From JAHRAH01 sp051009015 (lineage in GTDB: Bacteria > Pseudomonadota > Gammaproteobacteria > Tethybacterales > Persebacteraceae), in the NCBI GenBank assembly GCA_051009015.1, contig JBPCWZ010000109.1, positions 1-16,510 of the forward strand: a stretch of 16,510 nt of DNA, read 5' to 3'. This document shows positions 7,136-14,069 of the stretch, piece after piece. How positions within the stretch are numbered: position 1 is the stretch's first letter; every line of letters begins with the position of its first letter. The notes under the pieces were generated by a model. The model did no database searches. It worked only from the letters and a program-made list of their open reading frames with translations, and was not told the origin of the DNA. A program made the translations under genes and the position numbers.

Positions 7136-8014
7136 CTACTTTTCCATCGCATCCCGCAAAATATGCGCGATATCGCTATCTTTGCCATACTCTTCTATGG
7201 CAAGGTCTAACGGCGTGTAGCCACCATTATCTTTTGCCTCAATATTCGCCCCCGCTTTGATAAGAACAAGCGCCGTTCTGGTTTGACCGCGCACTGCCGC
7301 AAAATGCAAAGGCGTCCCGCCATAGTTTTCTTTTGCCTCAATATCTGCCCCTGATTTGATAAGAGCGAGCGCAGTTTCGGTTTGACCACTCACTGCCACA
7401 GCATGCAAAGGCGTAACGCCATTATTTGCTTTCGCGTTAATATCCGCCCCCGCTTTGACAAGAGCAAGCGCAGTTTTGGTTTGACCGCGCCCTGCCGCAT
7501 TATGCAGGGGCGTCCAACCGCCTTCCGCTTTTGCCTCAATATCCGCTCCCGCTTTGACAAGAGCAAGCGCAGTTTCGGCTTGACCGCGCCCTGCCGCAAC
7601 CTGCAAAGGCGTAAAGCCATATTTTGCTTTTGCTTCAATATCCGCCCCCGCTTTGACAAGAGCAAGCGCAGTTTCGGTTTGACCGTAATATGCCGCAACA
7701 TGTAAAGGCATTCCACTATCGTTAGATTTTGCGTCAATATTCGCTCCCGCTTTAACGAGGGCAAGCGCGGTTTCGGTTTGACTTTTCTCTGCCGCCAAAT
7801 GCAAAGGCGTCAAGCCATTGTTTTCTTTTGCCTCAATATCCGCCCCCGCTTTGACAAGGACAAGCGCGGTTTCGGTTTGACCGCGCCCTGCTGCCAGATG
7901 CAAAGGCGTAAAGCCATCGTTATCTTTTGCGTTAATATTCGCCCCGCCGTCAACCAGGCGTTTGACTTCGGCGGTATCGCCATTCGCCGACGCCCGATGC
8001 AAAGGCGTAATGCC
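7136..8014 (-). repeat. 99-bp tandem coding repeats (ankyrin units)
   Basis: The nine 33-residue units are encoded by a 99-bp period. Several units are nearly identical at the DNA level: GCTTTGACAAGAGCAAGC (plus-strand view), followed by GCAGTTT, recurs about every 99 bp between 7453 and 7676, with close variants outside. Synonymous positions are shared, which points to recent duplication or gene conversion among units rather than only protein-level selection. Confidence 0.85.
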
Positions 8015-8101
8015 ATCATCGGCAAAAGCCGCCCCGCCGATGATGGCGAAAAGCCCTACCAAAATGGCGGCGAGAAAGCGACGAATCATTGTCATTTGCA
8101 T
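7136..8101 (-). CDS. Exported ankyrin-repeat protein (nine repeats)
   Basis: 321 residues from the ATG at 8101. Residues 1-27 form a signal peptide: MTMIRRF basic start, a hydrophobic core LAAILVGLFAIIGG, and AFA before DDG as a likely signal peptidase I site. From residue 30, nine ankyrin repeats of exactly 33 residues follow (starts 30, 63, 96 and so on to 294), each with the x-TPLH motif or a variant and the A-L-V-K-A-G-A-(D/N)-I-x-A-K end. A short helix ending DAMEK closes the protein. Ankyrin stacks bind other proteins. With a signal peptide the location is the periplasm or outside the cell, and the partner is unknown. An ATG 24 bp upstream (8125) is also in frame, but I prefer 8101. It has AAAGGAG 4 nt upstream, gives a proper signal peptide, and the TATAAT at 8127-8132 would start transcription downstream of the 8125 ATG. 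Confidence 0.9.
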   Translation of the reverse strand: MQMTMIRRFLAAILVGLFAIIGGAAFADDGITPLHRASANGDTAEVKRLVDGGANINAKDNDGFTPLHLAAGRGQTETALVLVKAGADIEAKENNGLTPLHLAAEKSQTETALALVKAGANIDAKSNDSGMPLHVAAYYGQTETALALVKAGADIEAKAKYGFTPLQVAAGRGQAETALALVKAGADIEAKAEGGWTPLHNAAGRGQTKTALALVKAGADINAKANNGVTPLHAVAVSGQTETALALIKSGADIEAKENYGGTPLHFAAVRGQTRTALVLIKAGANIEAKDNGGYTPLDLAIEEYGKDSDIAHILRDAMEK

Positions 8102-8105
8102 ATTT

Positions 8106-8112
8106 CTCCTTT
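8106..8112 (-). promoter_or_regulatory. Shine-Dalgarno site deciding the ankyrin gene start
   Basis: AAAGGAG on the minus strand, 4 nt before the ATG at 8101. It is the clearest ribosome binding site in the window. It marks codon 9 of the longer reading frame as the likelier start. Confidence 0.7.
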
Positions 8113-8126
8113 GCGAGTGCGCCATT

Positions 8127-8132
8127 ATTATA
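8127..8132 (-). promoter_or_regulatory. Predicted -10 box of the ankyrin gene
   Basis: TATAAT on the minus strand, inside TATATTATAATAATG. A start about 7 nt downstream gives a leader of roughly 17-20 nt that carries the AAAGGAG site. An overlapping TATATT (8132-8137) could serve instead. In that case the first ATG (8125) would be near the 5' end. Confidence 0.5.
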
Positions 8133-8165
8133 ATATAGCCGCCGCACGAATTGCCGCGAAGAATA

Positions 8166-10403
8166 TCAGGAGGGGGTTGTTTCTTCGTTGGGGTCTGTTG
8201 TTGCTATTTTTGTGGCTTTTTCGGGGGTGAAGAAGCCGAAGGCGTGGTGCAGGCATTCTTCGGCGGCGCGGGAGGAGTCGTCGGGGGTTTTGGGTTTTTT
8301 GGCTTCGCGGACGCGCTGCAAGCCGGATAGAAAATGACGGCATTTCTCGCGCAACTCGTCGCTGTCGCCTTCGCCGTGATGACGCAACTCTTCCGCCGCC
8401 TTTTCCATCAAACCCGCGCCATCGTGAAATAACTCAAGCATCCGGTGTTTGGCGCCGCCTTCTATCTTTTTTTCGGCAAACTGCGCCGAGCCGGCATCCA
8501 TCAATCTTTGCACCGCCCTTTCGCTGCGGTATTCGTGTGAAAAAGCATCCGCCATCGCCAGCGCTTTCTCCCCGCCGCCAAGCAACGCGCCGATGACCGC
8601 GCCCAAAACGCCTTCCGGCTTCATCCAATCGTGCCAGATGTGCGTTGCCCCGGCATATTTAATCGTCTTATCCTTGTTGGACTCATACCATTCTTTCAAC
8701 TGCGCCCGCGCGCCGGGACCATCGCCGCGCGCGGCGGCGGAAAAAACCGCCGGACTCACGCGCCAGGTGCCAAAGTCGCAAACTAACTGACGCAAAGGTT
8801 CCAGCCGTTCGCCGCAATCGGCGAGCGGGCCATTGTCGCGGAAAAAGCCGCGCGCATCATAAAAGAAAACCGCCGGAAAAAGCGCCGCGGCAAAAACCGC
8901 CATCTTGCCGACTTCATCAACGCCGCGCTTGACTGCGGCATCCAAATCATCCATTGTTTCCTGCCGCCCGCCTTCGTGCGGTTTGGCGAGCAGGCGCAAA
9001 GCCGCCGCCGGAAAAACAAAAGCAACATCCGGCATTTGCGTCTCGGCGCCTTTGATAATCCGGTATGCGGGTTCAATGCCGGAGTTGCCGGAGTTGGTAA
9101 TATCCACTTTGGCGACATTGACGAGGTCGCCTGCAAGAGTCGGCTCTTCGTGCGCGCCTTGCAAAATAAGATGCACCGCCGTGGCATTAATCTTATCGGC
9201 ATGCTTTTCGGCGGCGGTTTTGTCCGCCGGTTGTGCTTGCTTTTTGGGTTGTTGTGTTTGTTGCTCCGGCAATGGCATCGGCGGCGGCGGCGGCGGCAAA
9301 AACTCTTCTTCCGGCGGCAACCCGGCTTGTGCGCCGATGGTCTTTAACAACTTCGCCGCGCATTCCCGTGTTTCCGCCGATGCGGAGGATAACACTGCGC
9401 CGTGTTTGGCGGCGGCGTCATTGTCTTTTGCATCTGTCGCATCTTTGACTTTTCGCCGCAAACCGGTAGTTTGTTCGCCGAGTTTGACAAGCGCATCCGT
9501 TTGTGCGCCGATATCATCGGGGCTTGCCATGCATCCGCCTTCTTTGATGCATTGCAACAAAGCATCGCGCACGGCGCGGATGTCGGGGCTTTCTTCGGCG
9601 GTTTTGGCTAATGCATCGGCGGCGGTTTGGAGCGCATCTATCGTTTGGGCTTTTTGCACCTTGTTGCGCGTCTGCCCGTATTTGAGTGCGGCTTCTTCCA
9701 CCTGTTCGGCAAACTCGTGCATTTTTGCCGCTTTGCCCGGGTCGGGTTCTTCATTTGCCCATCCTATGAGCGCATTGCCCATGACGATGAGATAACCTTT
9801 CCAGACATTGCGGGCGGCGTCTACGGTTGCCGCTTGTTTTTGTTTGCGCTCTTCGGCGTCTTTTTCGGTGAAGGATGCCAAAAAAGGCGCGAGTTCGGCT
9901 TGCACCGGCGTGTCGGCGATATCCCCGGCGACTTTTTCGGGCGTGCGCAGCCACAAGGCGGCGAAGAAAGCCAAATCGCGAAAACTGTCCCAATCTTCTT
10001 TTTGCTTTGTTGCCGCCATCGCGCGGGAGTAGGATTCGCCAAAGCCGTCTTTTTTCTGCCCGCCGCCCGCGTGGATAAAGCGCTCCAAAATAAACCAAAA
10101 CGGCGGCTTTTTGGGTTTTTTGCCTTTGTCGGCTGCCCCCTTCATCACATCGTCAATAAAGCCGGGGATGGCGAGGTCGGCGGCGACTTTGTCATAAAAA
10201 ACGCCGTCTTGTTCTTCGCCTTTCCAGTTGCCGTATTTGGCGGCGAGGTGTGCGGCGATTTGCCGTTGTTTGTTTGGCGCGCCGACGCGGATTTGGATCT
10301 CCACCCATTCGCCATTGACAAACGGCGGCAGGTGGTCGGCGCGCAGGTTTGCCGCCGTGTTGTCGGAGTTGTCGTTTGTGTTGTTTTTTGTGATATCTTC
10401 CAT
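8166..10403 (-). CDS. Unrecognised 745-residue soluble protein with polyproline linker
   Basis: I do not recognise a family. The protein begins MEDITKNN and has no signal peptide or clear transmembrane helix. Three regions can be seen. Residues 1-30 are polar and Asn/Asp-rich. Residues about 30-365 are mostly charged and likely helical, with Lys/Glu/Ala-rich stretches (for example 175-200 and 225-350) that could form coiled coils. A low-complexity linker (about 361-400) holds six consecutive prolines at 370-375, then MPLPE and a Gln/Lys-rich run. Residues about 400-745 form a second globular region with short hydrophobic segments (460-473, 499-516, 598-611) and aromatic patches (FFYDARGFF; THIWHDWMKP at 587-596). 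The C-terminal 100 residues are again helical and His/Glu-rich. The frame is open across 2.2 kb, and base composition resembles its neighbours. It lies 40 bp upstream of the start region of the co-oriented ankyrin gene. TATAAT sits 6 nt upstream of the ATG, with TTGCAC 17 bp further up. Function unknown. Confidence 0.85.
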   Translation of the reverse strand: MEDITKNNTNDNSDNTAANLRADHLPPFVNGEWVEIQIRVGAPNKQRQIAAHLAAKYGNWKGEEQDGVFYDKVAADLAIPGFIDDVMKGAADKGKKPKKPPFWFILERFIHAGGGQKKDGFGESYSRAMAATKQKEDWDSFRDLAFFAALWLRTPEKVAGDIADTPVQAELAPFLASFTEKDAEERKQKQAATVDAARNVWKGYLIVMGNALIGWANEEPDPGKAAKMHEFAEQVEEAALKYGQTRNKVQKAQTIDALQTAADALAKTAEESPDIRAVRDALLQCIKEGGCMASPDDIGAQTDALVKLGEQTTGLRRKVKDATDAKDNDAAAKHGAVLSSASAETRECAAKLLKTIGAQAGLPPEEEFLPPPPPPMPLPEQQTQQPKKQAQPADKTAAEKHADKINATAVHLILQGAHEEPTLAGDLVNVAKVDITNSGNSGIEPAYRIIKGAETQMPDVAFVFPAAALRLLAKPHEGGRQETMDDLDAAVKRGVDEVGKMAVFAAALFPAVFFYDARGFFRDNGPLADCGERLEPLRQLVCDFGTWRVSPAVFSAAARGDGPGARAQLKEWYESNKDKTIKYAGATHIWHDWMKPEGVLGAVIGALLGGGEKALAMADAFSHEYRSERAVQRLMDAGSAQFAEKKIEGGAKHRMLELFHDGAGLMEKAAEELRHHGEGDSDELREKCRHFLSGLQRVREAKKPKTPDDSSRAAEECLHHAFGFFTPEKATKIATTDPNEETTPS

Positions 10404-10409
10404 CGCCCG

Positions 10410-10415
10410 ATTATA
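10410..10415 (-). promoter_or_regulatory. Predicted -10 box of the 745-residue protein gene
   Basis: A perfect TATAAT preceded by TGC (extended -10), with a -35-like TTGCAC at 10433-10438 (17-bp spacer). Six nt (CGGGCG) separate the box from the ATG at 10403, so +1 is predicted at the start codon. This is the best-supported promoter in the window. Confidence 0.6.
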
Positions 10416-10534
10416 GCATTAGCGGTTTTGCCGTGCAAACCGGCGGCGCGCTTTGGCGGATTTTTTGACATATTGATATGCCGATATTTTCGCCTTTGGC
10501 GGCGGTTATTTGGCTTGCGGGCGGCAAAAGGGCG

Positions 10535-10540
10535 TAATAT
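10535..10540 (+). promoter_or_regulatory. Possible -10 box of the fxsA operon
   Basis: TAATAT followed by 7 nt and then the fxsA ATG at 10548. It is weaker than the other boxes but has the same spacing, and there is no Shine-Dalgarno. The rest of the 144-bp divergent gap contains a TTGACA (10465-10470) and the palindrome CATAT-TG-ATATG (10469-10480), which may be an operator. Confidence 0.35.
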
Positions 10541-10547
10541 TAGCGTT

Positions 10548-10934
10548 ATGCCGTTATTGTTGATTTTTGGCTTTTTGCTACTGCCGGGCGCGGAAGTGTA
10601 TTTGCTCTTTGATTGGTTTGGCGATGCGCCCGGCTGGGCGTTGGCGTATCTGGTGCTGACTTCGGCGGCGGGTGTTTTTTTGATGCGGCTGGCGCGTGCC
10701 GGCTTTGGCGCGATATTGCAAGGATGGTCGCAAAGGTCGTCGCCGTTGTCTTTTATACTGCTGGGGAAGATGTGGCTTGTCGGCGCATTGTTGCTTTTTC
10801 CCGGTTATTTGACCGACGGCATTGCTTTGATGGTTATTATCATCGGGCGTTTTGCCGCCCCCGCCGCCGACAATAGCGGCGCGATTGTGCAGGCGAGAGT
10901 GATAAAAGAAGAAGGCGATGAACGCGGCAATTGA
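10548..10934 (+). CDS. fxsA: FxsA family inner-membrane protein
   Basis: 128 residues (E. coli FxsA has 158). The N-terminus MPLLLIFGFLLLPGAEVYLLF, then LTSAAGVFLMRLARAGFGAIL, and the later LLGKMWLVGALLLFPGYLTDGIALMVII match FxsA (F-exclusion suppressor, YtzA/UPF0716 family). These are three to four short hydrophobic segments with a charged tail. In E. coli, overexpression relieves exclusion of phage T7 by the F plasmid; the normal role is unclear. The frame is open far upstream (to 9627), but that extension is antisense to the 745-residue gene. The ATG at 10548 gives the exact family N-terminus and has a -10-like box 7 nt upstream. The 3' end overlaps bioC by 17 bp. Confidence 0.9.
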   Translation: MPLLLIFGFLLLPGAEVYLLFDWFGDAPGWALAYLVLTSAAGVFLMRLARAGFGAILQGWSQRSSPLSFILLGKMWLVGALLLFPGYLTDGIALMVIIIGRFAAPAADNSGAIVQARVIKEEGDERGN

Positions 10935-11745
10935 CAAGCGAATTGACAAACGACAAGTGCGCCGCGCCTTTTCGCGCGCCGCCGCAAACGGACGCCCGCC
11001 GCCGGTTGCGGTTGTGGCACAAAGGTTGCTTTCGCGCCTTGACGAAATAACGATAACGCCGGAAGTAATGGCGGATATTGGCGGCGGCGGTTGTCCGGCA
11101 TTGGCAGAAAAATACGCCGATGCCAAAATGCTGGCTGTTGATTTTGCCCTGCCGGTTTTGCGCTTTGACGATGGCGGCGGGCGCGAAGTTTGGCGCGTTT
11201 TGGCGGATGCCGAAAAGTTGCCGCTGGCGGATGGCAGTGTGGATTTGGCATATTCCAATTTGTGTTTGGAATGGACGGATGCCGGGGCGGCATTGTCGGA
11301 AGCGGCGCGGGTTTTGCGCCCCGGCGGTGTTTTTGTTTTCAGCACGCTGGGTCCCGATACTTTGCGCGAGATGCGGGCGGCTTTTGACGGCAGGGTGCAT
11401 TTGTTTGCCGACATGCACGACATTGGCGATATGCTTGCCCCGCGCGGCTTTTCGGAGCCGGTAATGCAGCGGGAGGAAATCCGTTTGACTTATTCGCATC
11501 CCGAAGATGCCGCCCGCGAAGTGCATCAATGGGGCGGCGGTTTTACCGATGCAAAGCGGCGGCGGGGATTGGGCGGAAAAAGCCGCTGGCAAAAGTGTTT
11601 GTCTGCCTATCCGCGCGAAGAAGAAGACGGGCGTTATGCGGCGACTTTTGAGATTATCTATGCGCTGGCATGGCGGGCGGAAAGCGGCGGCGGCGCAAAG
11701 CCGGTGCGTTTTTTCCCGCGCAGTGTTTATAATGCGAAGTTATGA
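10918..11745 (+). CDS. bioC: Malonyl-ACP O-methyltransferase-type SAM methyltransferase
   Basis: 275 residues, a class I SAM-dependent methyltransferase. The N-terminus IDKRQVRRAFSRAA matches BioC. SAM-binding motif I is MADIGGGGCPALAEKY (about 51-66), with a GGGGCP loop instead of the common GCGTG. LPLADGSVDLAYSNLCLEW (101-119) is the post-II region. LRPGGVFVFSTLGPDTLREMRAAF and DMHDIGDML (about 133-173) are BioC/NDUFAF5 hallmarks, as is the YALAW near the end. BioC methylates malonyl-ACP to disguise it as a fatty-acid primer for pimelate (biotin) synthesis. No other bio gene is present here. An NDUFAF5-like protein arginine hydroxylase-type role is the main alternative. The gene overlaps fxsA by 17 bp and ends inside the cysB start (ATGA). 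Its 3' end contains the TATAAT of the next gene. Confidence 0.87.
   Translation: MNAAIDKRIDKRQVRRAFSRAAANGRPPPVAVVAQRLLSRLDEITITPEVMADIGGGGCPALAEKYADAKMLAVDFALPVLRFDDGGGREVWRVLADAEKLPLADGSVDLAYSNLCLEWTDAGAALSEAARVLRPGGVFVFSTLGPDTLREMRAAFDGRVHLFADMHDIGDMLAPRGFSEPVMQREEIRLTYSHPEDAAREVHQWGGGFTDAKRRRGLGGKSRWQKCLSAYPREEEDGRYAATFEIIYALAWRAESGGGAKPVRFFPRSVYNAKL
11728..11733 (+). promoter_or_regulatory. Predicted internal -10 box of the cysB-like gene
   Basis: A perfect TATAAT inside the 3' end of bioC, followed by 8 nt and then the ATG at 11742. It would give the regulator its own nearly leaderless transcript besides read-through from fxsA-bioC. The upstream hexamer at 17 bp (TGCGTT) is a poor -35. 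Confidence 0.45.
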
Positions 11746-12689
11746 AGCCGGAACCCGGACAGCGCAAACTCAAACTCTCGCTTCTTCGCGCGCTGCTGGC
11801 GGTGTGCGACAGCCGGTTTAATGTCAGCAAAGCGGCGCGCGCCGAACATGCGACTCAGCCGTCCATCAGCCGCAAGGTGTTGGAATTGGAACACGCGGTC
11901 GGGCAGCCGATATTCATCCGCCGCGGCCGGCGTTTTTCGGGCTTGACGGCATTGGGGCGGGAGGTTACAGACGAAGCGCGCACGGTGTTGATGAAATGCG
12001 ACAACATTATGCGCCTTGGCGAATCGCACCGGCGCGGCAAGCCCGGCGGCGATTTGCGCGTGGCGACGACTCACACGCAGGCGCGTTATGTTTTGCCGAA
12101 AATAGTGCGCGATTTTCGGGCGACATATCCGGGCATCGGCTTGCACATAACGCAGGGTTCTCCGGCGCAACTTGTCCGGCAGATGGAAGACAACCTTGCC
12201 GATTTGGCGATATGCACCGAAGCATTGGAACATAACGCATCGTTGCGGGTGGTGGATTCTTACCGCTGGAATCGCGTGTTGATAGTCCGCCCGGAGCATT
12301 CTCTGGCAAAGGCGCGCAAGATGACTTTGCAGTTGCTGGCGGCGCATCCGCTTATCACATATGCGCACGGCTTTACCGGTCGCGATGCTTTTGACGATGC
12401 GTTTGCCCGCGCCGGGGTGCAGCCGCGGGTGATGATGAGCGCCGCCGATGCCGATGTTATTAAGGCATATGTGCGCTTGGGGATTGGCGCGGGCGTTGTC
12501 GCGGCGATGGCTTTTGACGAAAAAGACGATGCCGATTTGGCAAAGCGCCCTCTTGATGATTTGTTTCCGCAAATGCGCGTGCGCATAGCATATCATCGCG
12601 AGAAGTTTGTATCCGAAGCGATGGGTTATTTCATAGACCTTTTCCAAAGCCGCGTGACAGGCAAAGAATCAAAGGCGGGCAAAAAATGA
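11742..12689 (+). CDS. cysB: LysR-type regulator of the CysB group
   Basis: 315 residues. An N-terminal winged helix-turn-helix (about 11-75: LRALLAVCDSRFNVSKAARAEHATQPSISRKVLELE) is followed by an effector domain closely matching CysB. Every residue known to hold sulfate in enteric CysB is present, with an offset of ten: Thr110, Thr112 and Gln113 in ATTHTQARY, Thr159 in ICTEAL, Trp176 in YRWNR, and Thr212 in HGFTGR. The ADADVIKAYVRLGIGAGVVA block is also diagnostic. CysB/Cbl regulators activate sulfate assimilation genes in response to O-acetylserine or N-acetylserine and sulfur status. No cys target gene lies in this window. CysB and Cbl cannot be told apart by eye. There is an N-terminal extension of about ten residues relative to enteric CysB. 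The stop codon overlaps the tig start (ATGA). Confidence 0.9.
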   Translation: MKPEPGQRKLKLSLLRALLAVCDSRFNVSKAARAEHATQPSISRKVLELEHAVGQPIFIRRGRRFSGLTALGREVTDEARTVLMKCDNIMRLGESHRRGKPGGDLRVATTHTQARYVLPKIVRDFRATYPGIGLHITQGSPAQLVRQMEDNLADLAICTEALEHNASLRVVDSYRWNRVLIVRPEHSLAKARKMTLQLLAAHPLITYAHGFTGRDAFDDAFARAGVQPRVMMSAADADVIKAYVRLGIGAGVVAAMAFDEKDDADLAKRPLDDLFPQMRVRIAYHREKFVSEAMGYFIDLFQSRVTGKESKAGKK

Positions 12690-14020
12690 CAACGGCGGAA
12701 AACGAAAACACCCCCGCGAACACCGCCGCGCCGGAAAGTATTCCCGCCGCGCCTTCGCTGGCGCGGGTTGTTGAATATGTTTTTGACAACGACGAAGTTG
12801 ACAAGGCGGTGCGGGCAAAGTTGCTTGATGCGGGCGGGCGGATGGATATCAAAGGTTTTCGGCGCGGCAAGGCGCCGCTTTCGTTTTTGTTAAAGCGTTT
12901 TGGCGGCGAGTTTTTGCGCGATGAGTTGATAAACCTTGCGGCGCACAAGTTTAACGAATCGCAGGAAAAGCCGGATGCCGAACAAGCGGCGGCGCCGCCG
13001 CAGATGGATGCGATAACGACGGCAAAGCAATATGCGGTGCGCTGCAACTACGAAATAATGCCCGACATCGGCGCGCCGGATTTTAGCGCGCAGACGCTAA
13101 TGCGCCCGGTGCTGGTTGTCGGCGATGCCGAAGTTGATGCGATGATAGAAAAGATGCGCGGCGAATCGGGCGAATATATCGTTGTGGACAGGCCCGCCGC
13201 CGGCGGCGATATGACGGTTGTGGATTATGTGCTTTTGGAAGACGGCAAACAGCGCGAAAAAGGCGAAGACAGAGGTTGGGTATTAAATGGCGGTTTATTG
13301 GGAGAAGAAACCATAAAAGCATTAACCGGCACAATCGCGGGCGACAATCGCGAGATAACACTGCCGCAACCGGTAGCGGAAGGCGCGGCGGAACAAGAAC
13401 CCCCGAAAGAGTTGTTGTTGCGCGTTAGCGTCAAGAGTATCAGGGAGTTAAAAAAGGCGGAAATGAATGATGCATTTTTCGCCCGCTACGGCATTAGCGA
13501 AGGCGGCGAGACGGCTTTTCGCGCGGGCGTGCGCGAGATGCTGGATGCGCAAGTGGAAAGCCGTTTGCGCGAAGTATTAAAACAGCGGGCGCTGGATTGC
13601 TGGATGGCGGCGACTCCGCGTTTTTCTTTGCCAAAGGCGATGGTGCGAAACGAGATATTGGCAATGTGGCAGGATTATATGGCGCAACTGCGTCAGATGC
13701 AAATGACAGCGGCGGCGGCAAAGATGAATGCGGCGCAGTTTGCCCCCGGCGCGGCGCGGCGCGTTGCGCTTGGTTTGCTTTTGGCGGCATGGCGCAAGCG
13801 CGATAATGTTGAAATACAGGACGAAGAAGCCGAAAAGCGTTTGGAAGAGTTATCAATGGCATACCAATCACCGGAAGAAATCCGCGCCCGCACCCGCAAC
13901 AATGCGGCGGAATGGGAAAACCTGAAACTCGCAATGCTGGAAGAGCGCGCGGTGAATTGGATTTGCGACCAAGTCAAAACCGAAGACGAACAAATTCCAA
14001 TGGAGCGCCTGCTCGGCTAA
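12686..14020 (+). CDS. tig: Trigger factor, ribosome-associated chaperone
   Basis: 444 residues (E. coli 432). The N-terminal ribosome-binding domain shows the signature loop GFRRGKAP (residues 57-64; family GFRxGKxP), preceded by a Thr/Pro/Ala-rich extension of about 20 residues. The middle PPIase-like domain (about 165-250) is recognisable from DYVLLEDGK and LRVSVKSIRELKKAEMNDAF. It lacks the usual PGFE motif (here GEETIKALTG) and the FPEDY-like segment. The C-terminal helical arms follow (about 255-440). Trigger factor binds nascent chains at the ribosome exit tunnel. Usually clpP, clpX and lon follow tig. Here a palindrome and convergent msbA follow, and tig is instead coupled to the cysB-like gene by a 4-bp overlap. 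Confidence 0.95.
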   Translation: MTTAENENTPANTAAPESIPAAPSLARVVEYVFDNDEVDKAVRAKLLDAGGRMDIKGFRRGKAPLSFLLKRFGGEFLRDELINLAAHKFNESQEKPDAEQAAAPPQMDAITTAKQYAVRCNYEIMPDIGAPDFSAQTLMRPVLVVGDAEVDAMIEKMRGESGEYIVVDRPAAGGDMTVVDYVLLEDGKQREKGEDRGWVLNGGLLGEETIKALTGTIAGDNREITLPQPVAEGAAEQEPPKELLLRVSVKSIRELKKAEMNDAFFARYGISEGGETAFRAGVREMLDAQVESRLREVLKQRALDCWMAATPRFSLPKAMVRNEILAMWQDYMAQLRQMQMTAAAAKMNAAQFAPGAARRVALGLLLAAWRKRDNVEIQDEEAEKRLEELSMAYQSPEEIRARTRNNAAEWENLKLAMLEERAVNWICDQVKTEDEQIPMERLLG

Positions 14021-14023
14021 CCC

Positions 14024-14049
14024 GTCATTCCCGCGAAGGCGGGAATGAC
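14024..14049. repeat. ATTCCC palindrome, copy 3, between convergent tig and msbA
   Basis: GTCATTCCCGC-GAAG-GCGGGAATGAC: a perfect 11-bp stem with a 4-nt loop, beginning 4 nt after the tig stop and 20 bp before the msbA stop. It is the longest perfect copy of this element in the window. Its place between two convergent 3' ends suggests a role as a shared transcript end or RNA-protecting hairpin. There is no T-run on either strand directly after it, so it is not a classical intrinsic terminator. Confidence 0.8.
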
Positions 14050-14069
14050 AAAAGGGGGGGATGATATTA

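Noticed and set aside
7136..8014. CRISPR-like array impression from regularly spaced identical DNA
   Set aside because: The 99-bp period is a whole number of codons, the frame is open, and every unit encodes an ankyrin repeat. There are no unique spacers between short repeats.
9627..10547. Long plus-strand open frame upstream of and in frame with fxsA, giving a 435-residue reading frame
   Set aside because: It is antisense to the well-supported 745-residue gene, and its translation has no sensible domain. FxsA homology begins exactly at the ATG at 10548. The frame is open because of GC-rich composition.
14024..14060. Rho-independent terminator between tig and msbA
   Set aside because: The hairpin is strong, but neither strand has a T-run after it: the plus strand continues ACAAAAGGGG and the minus strand GGGTTA. 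I call it a repeat palindrome with a possible 3'-end role only.
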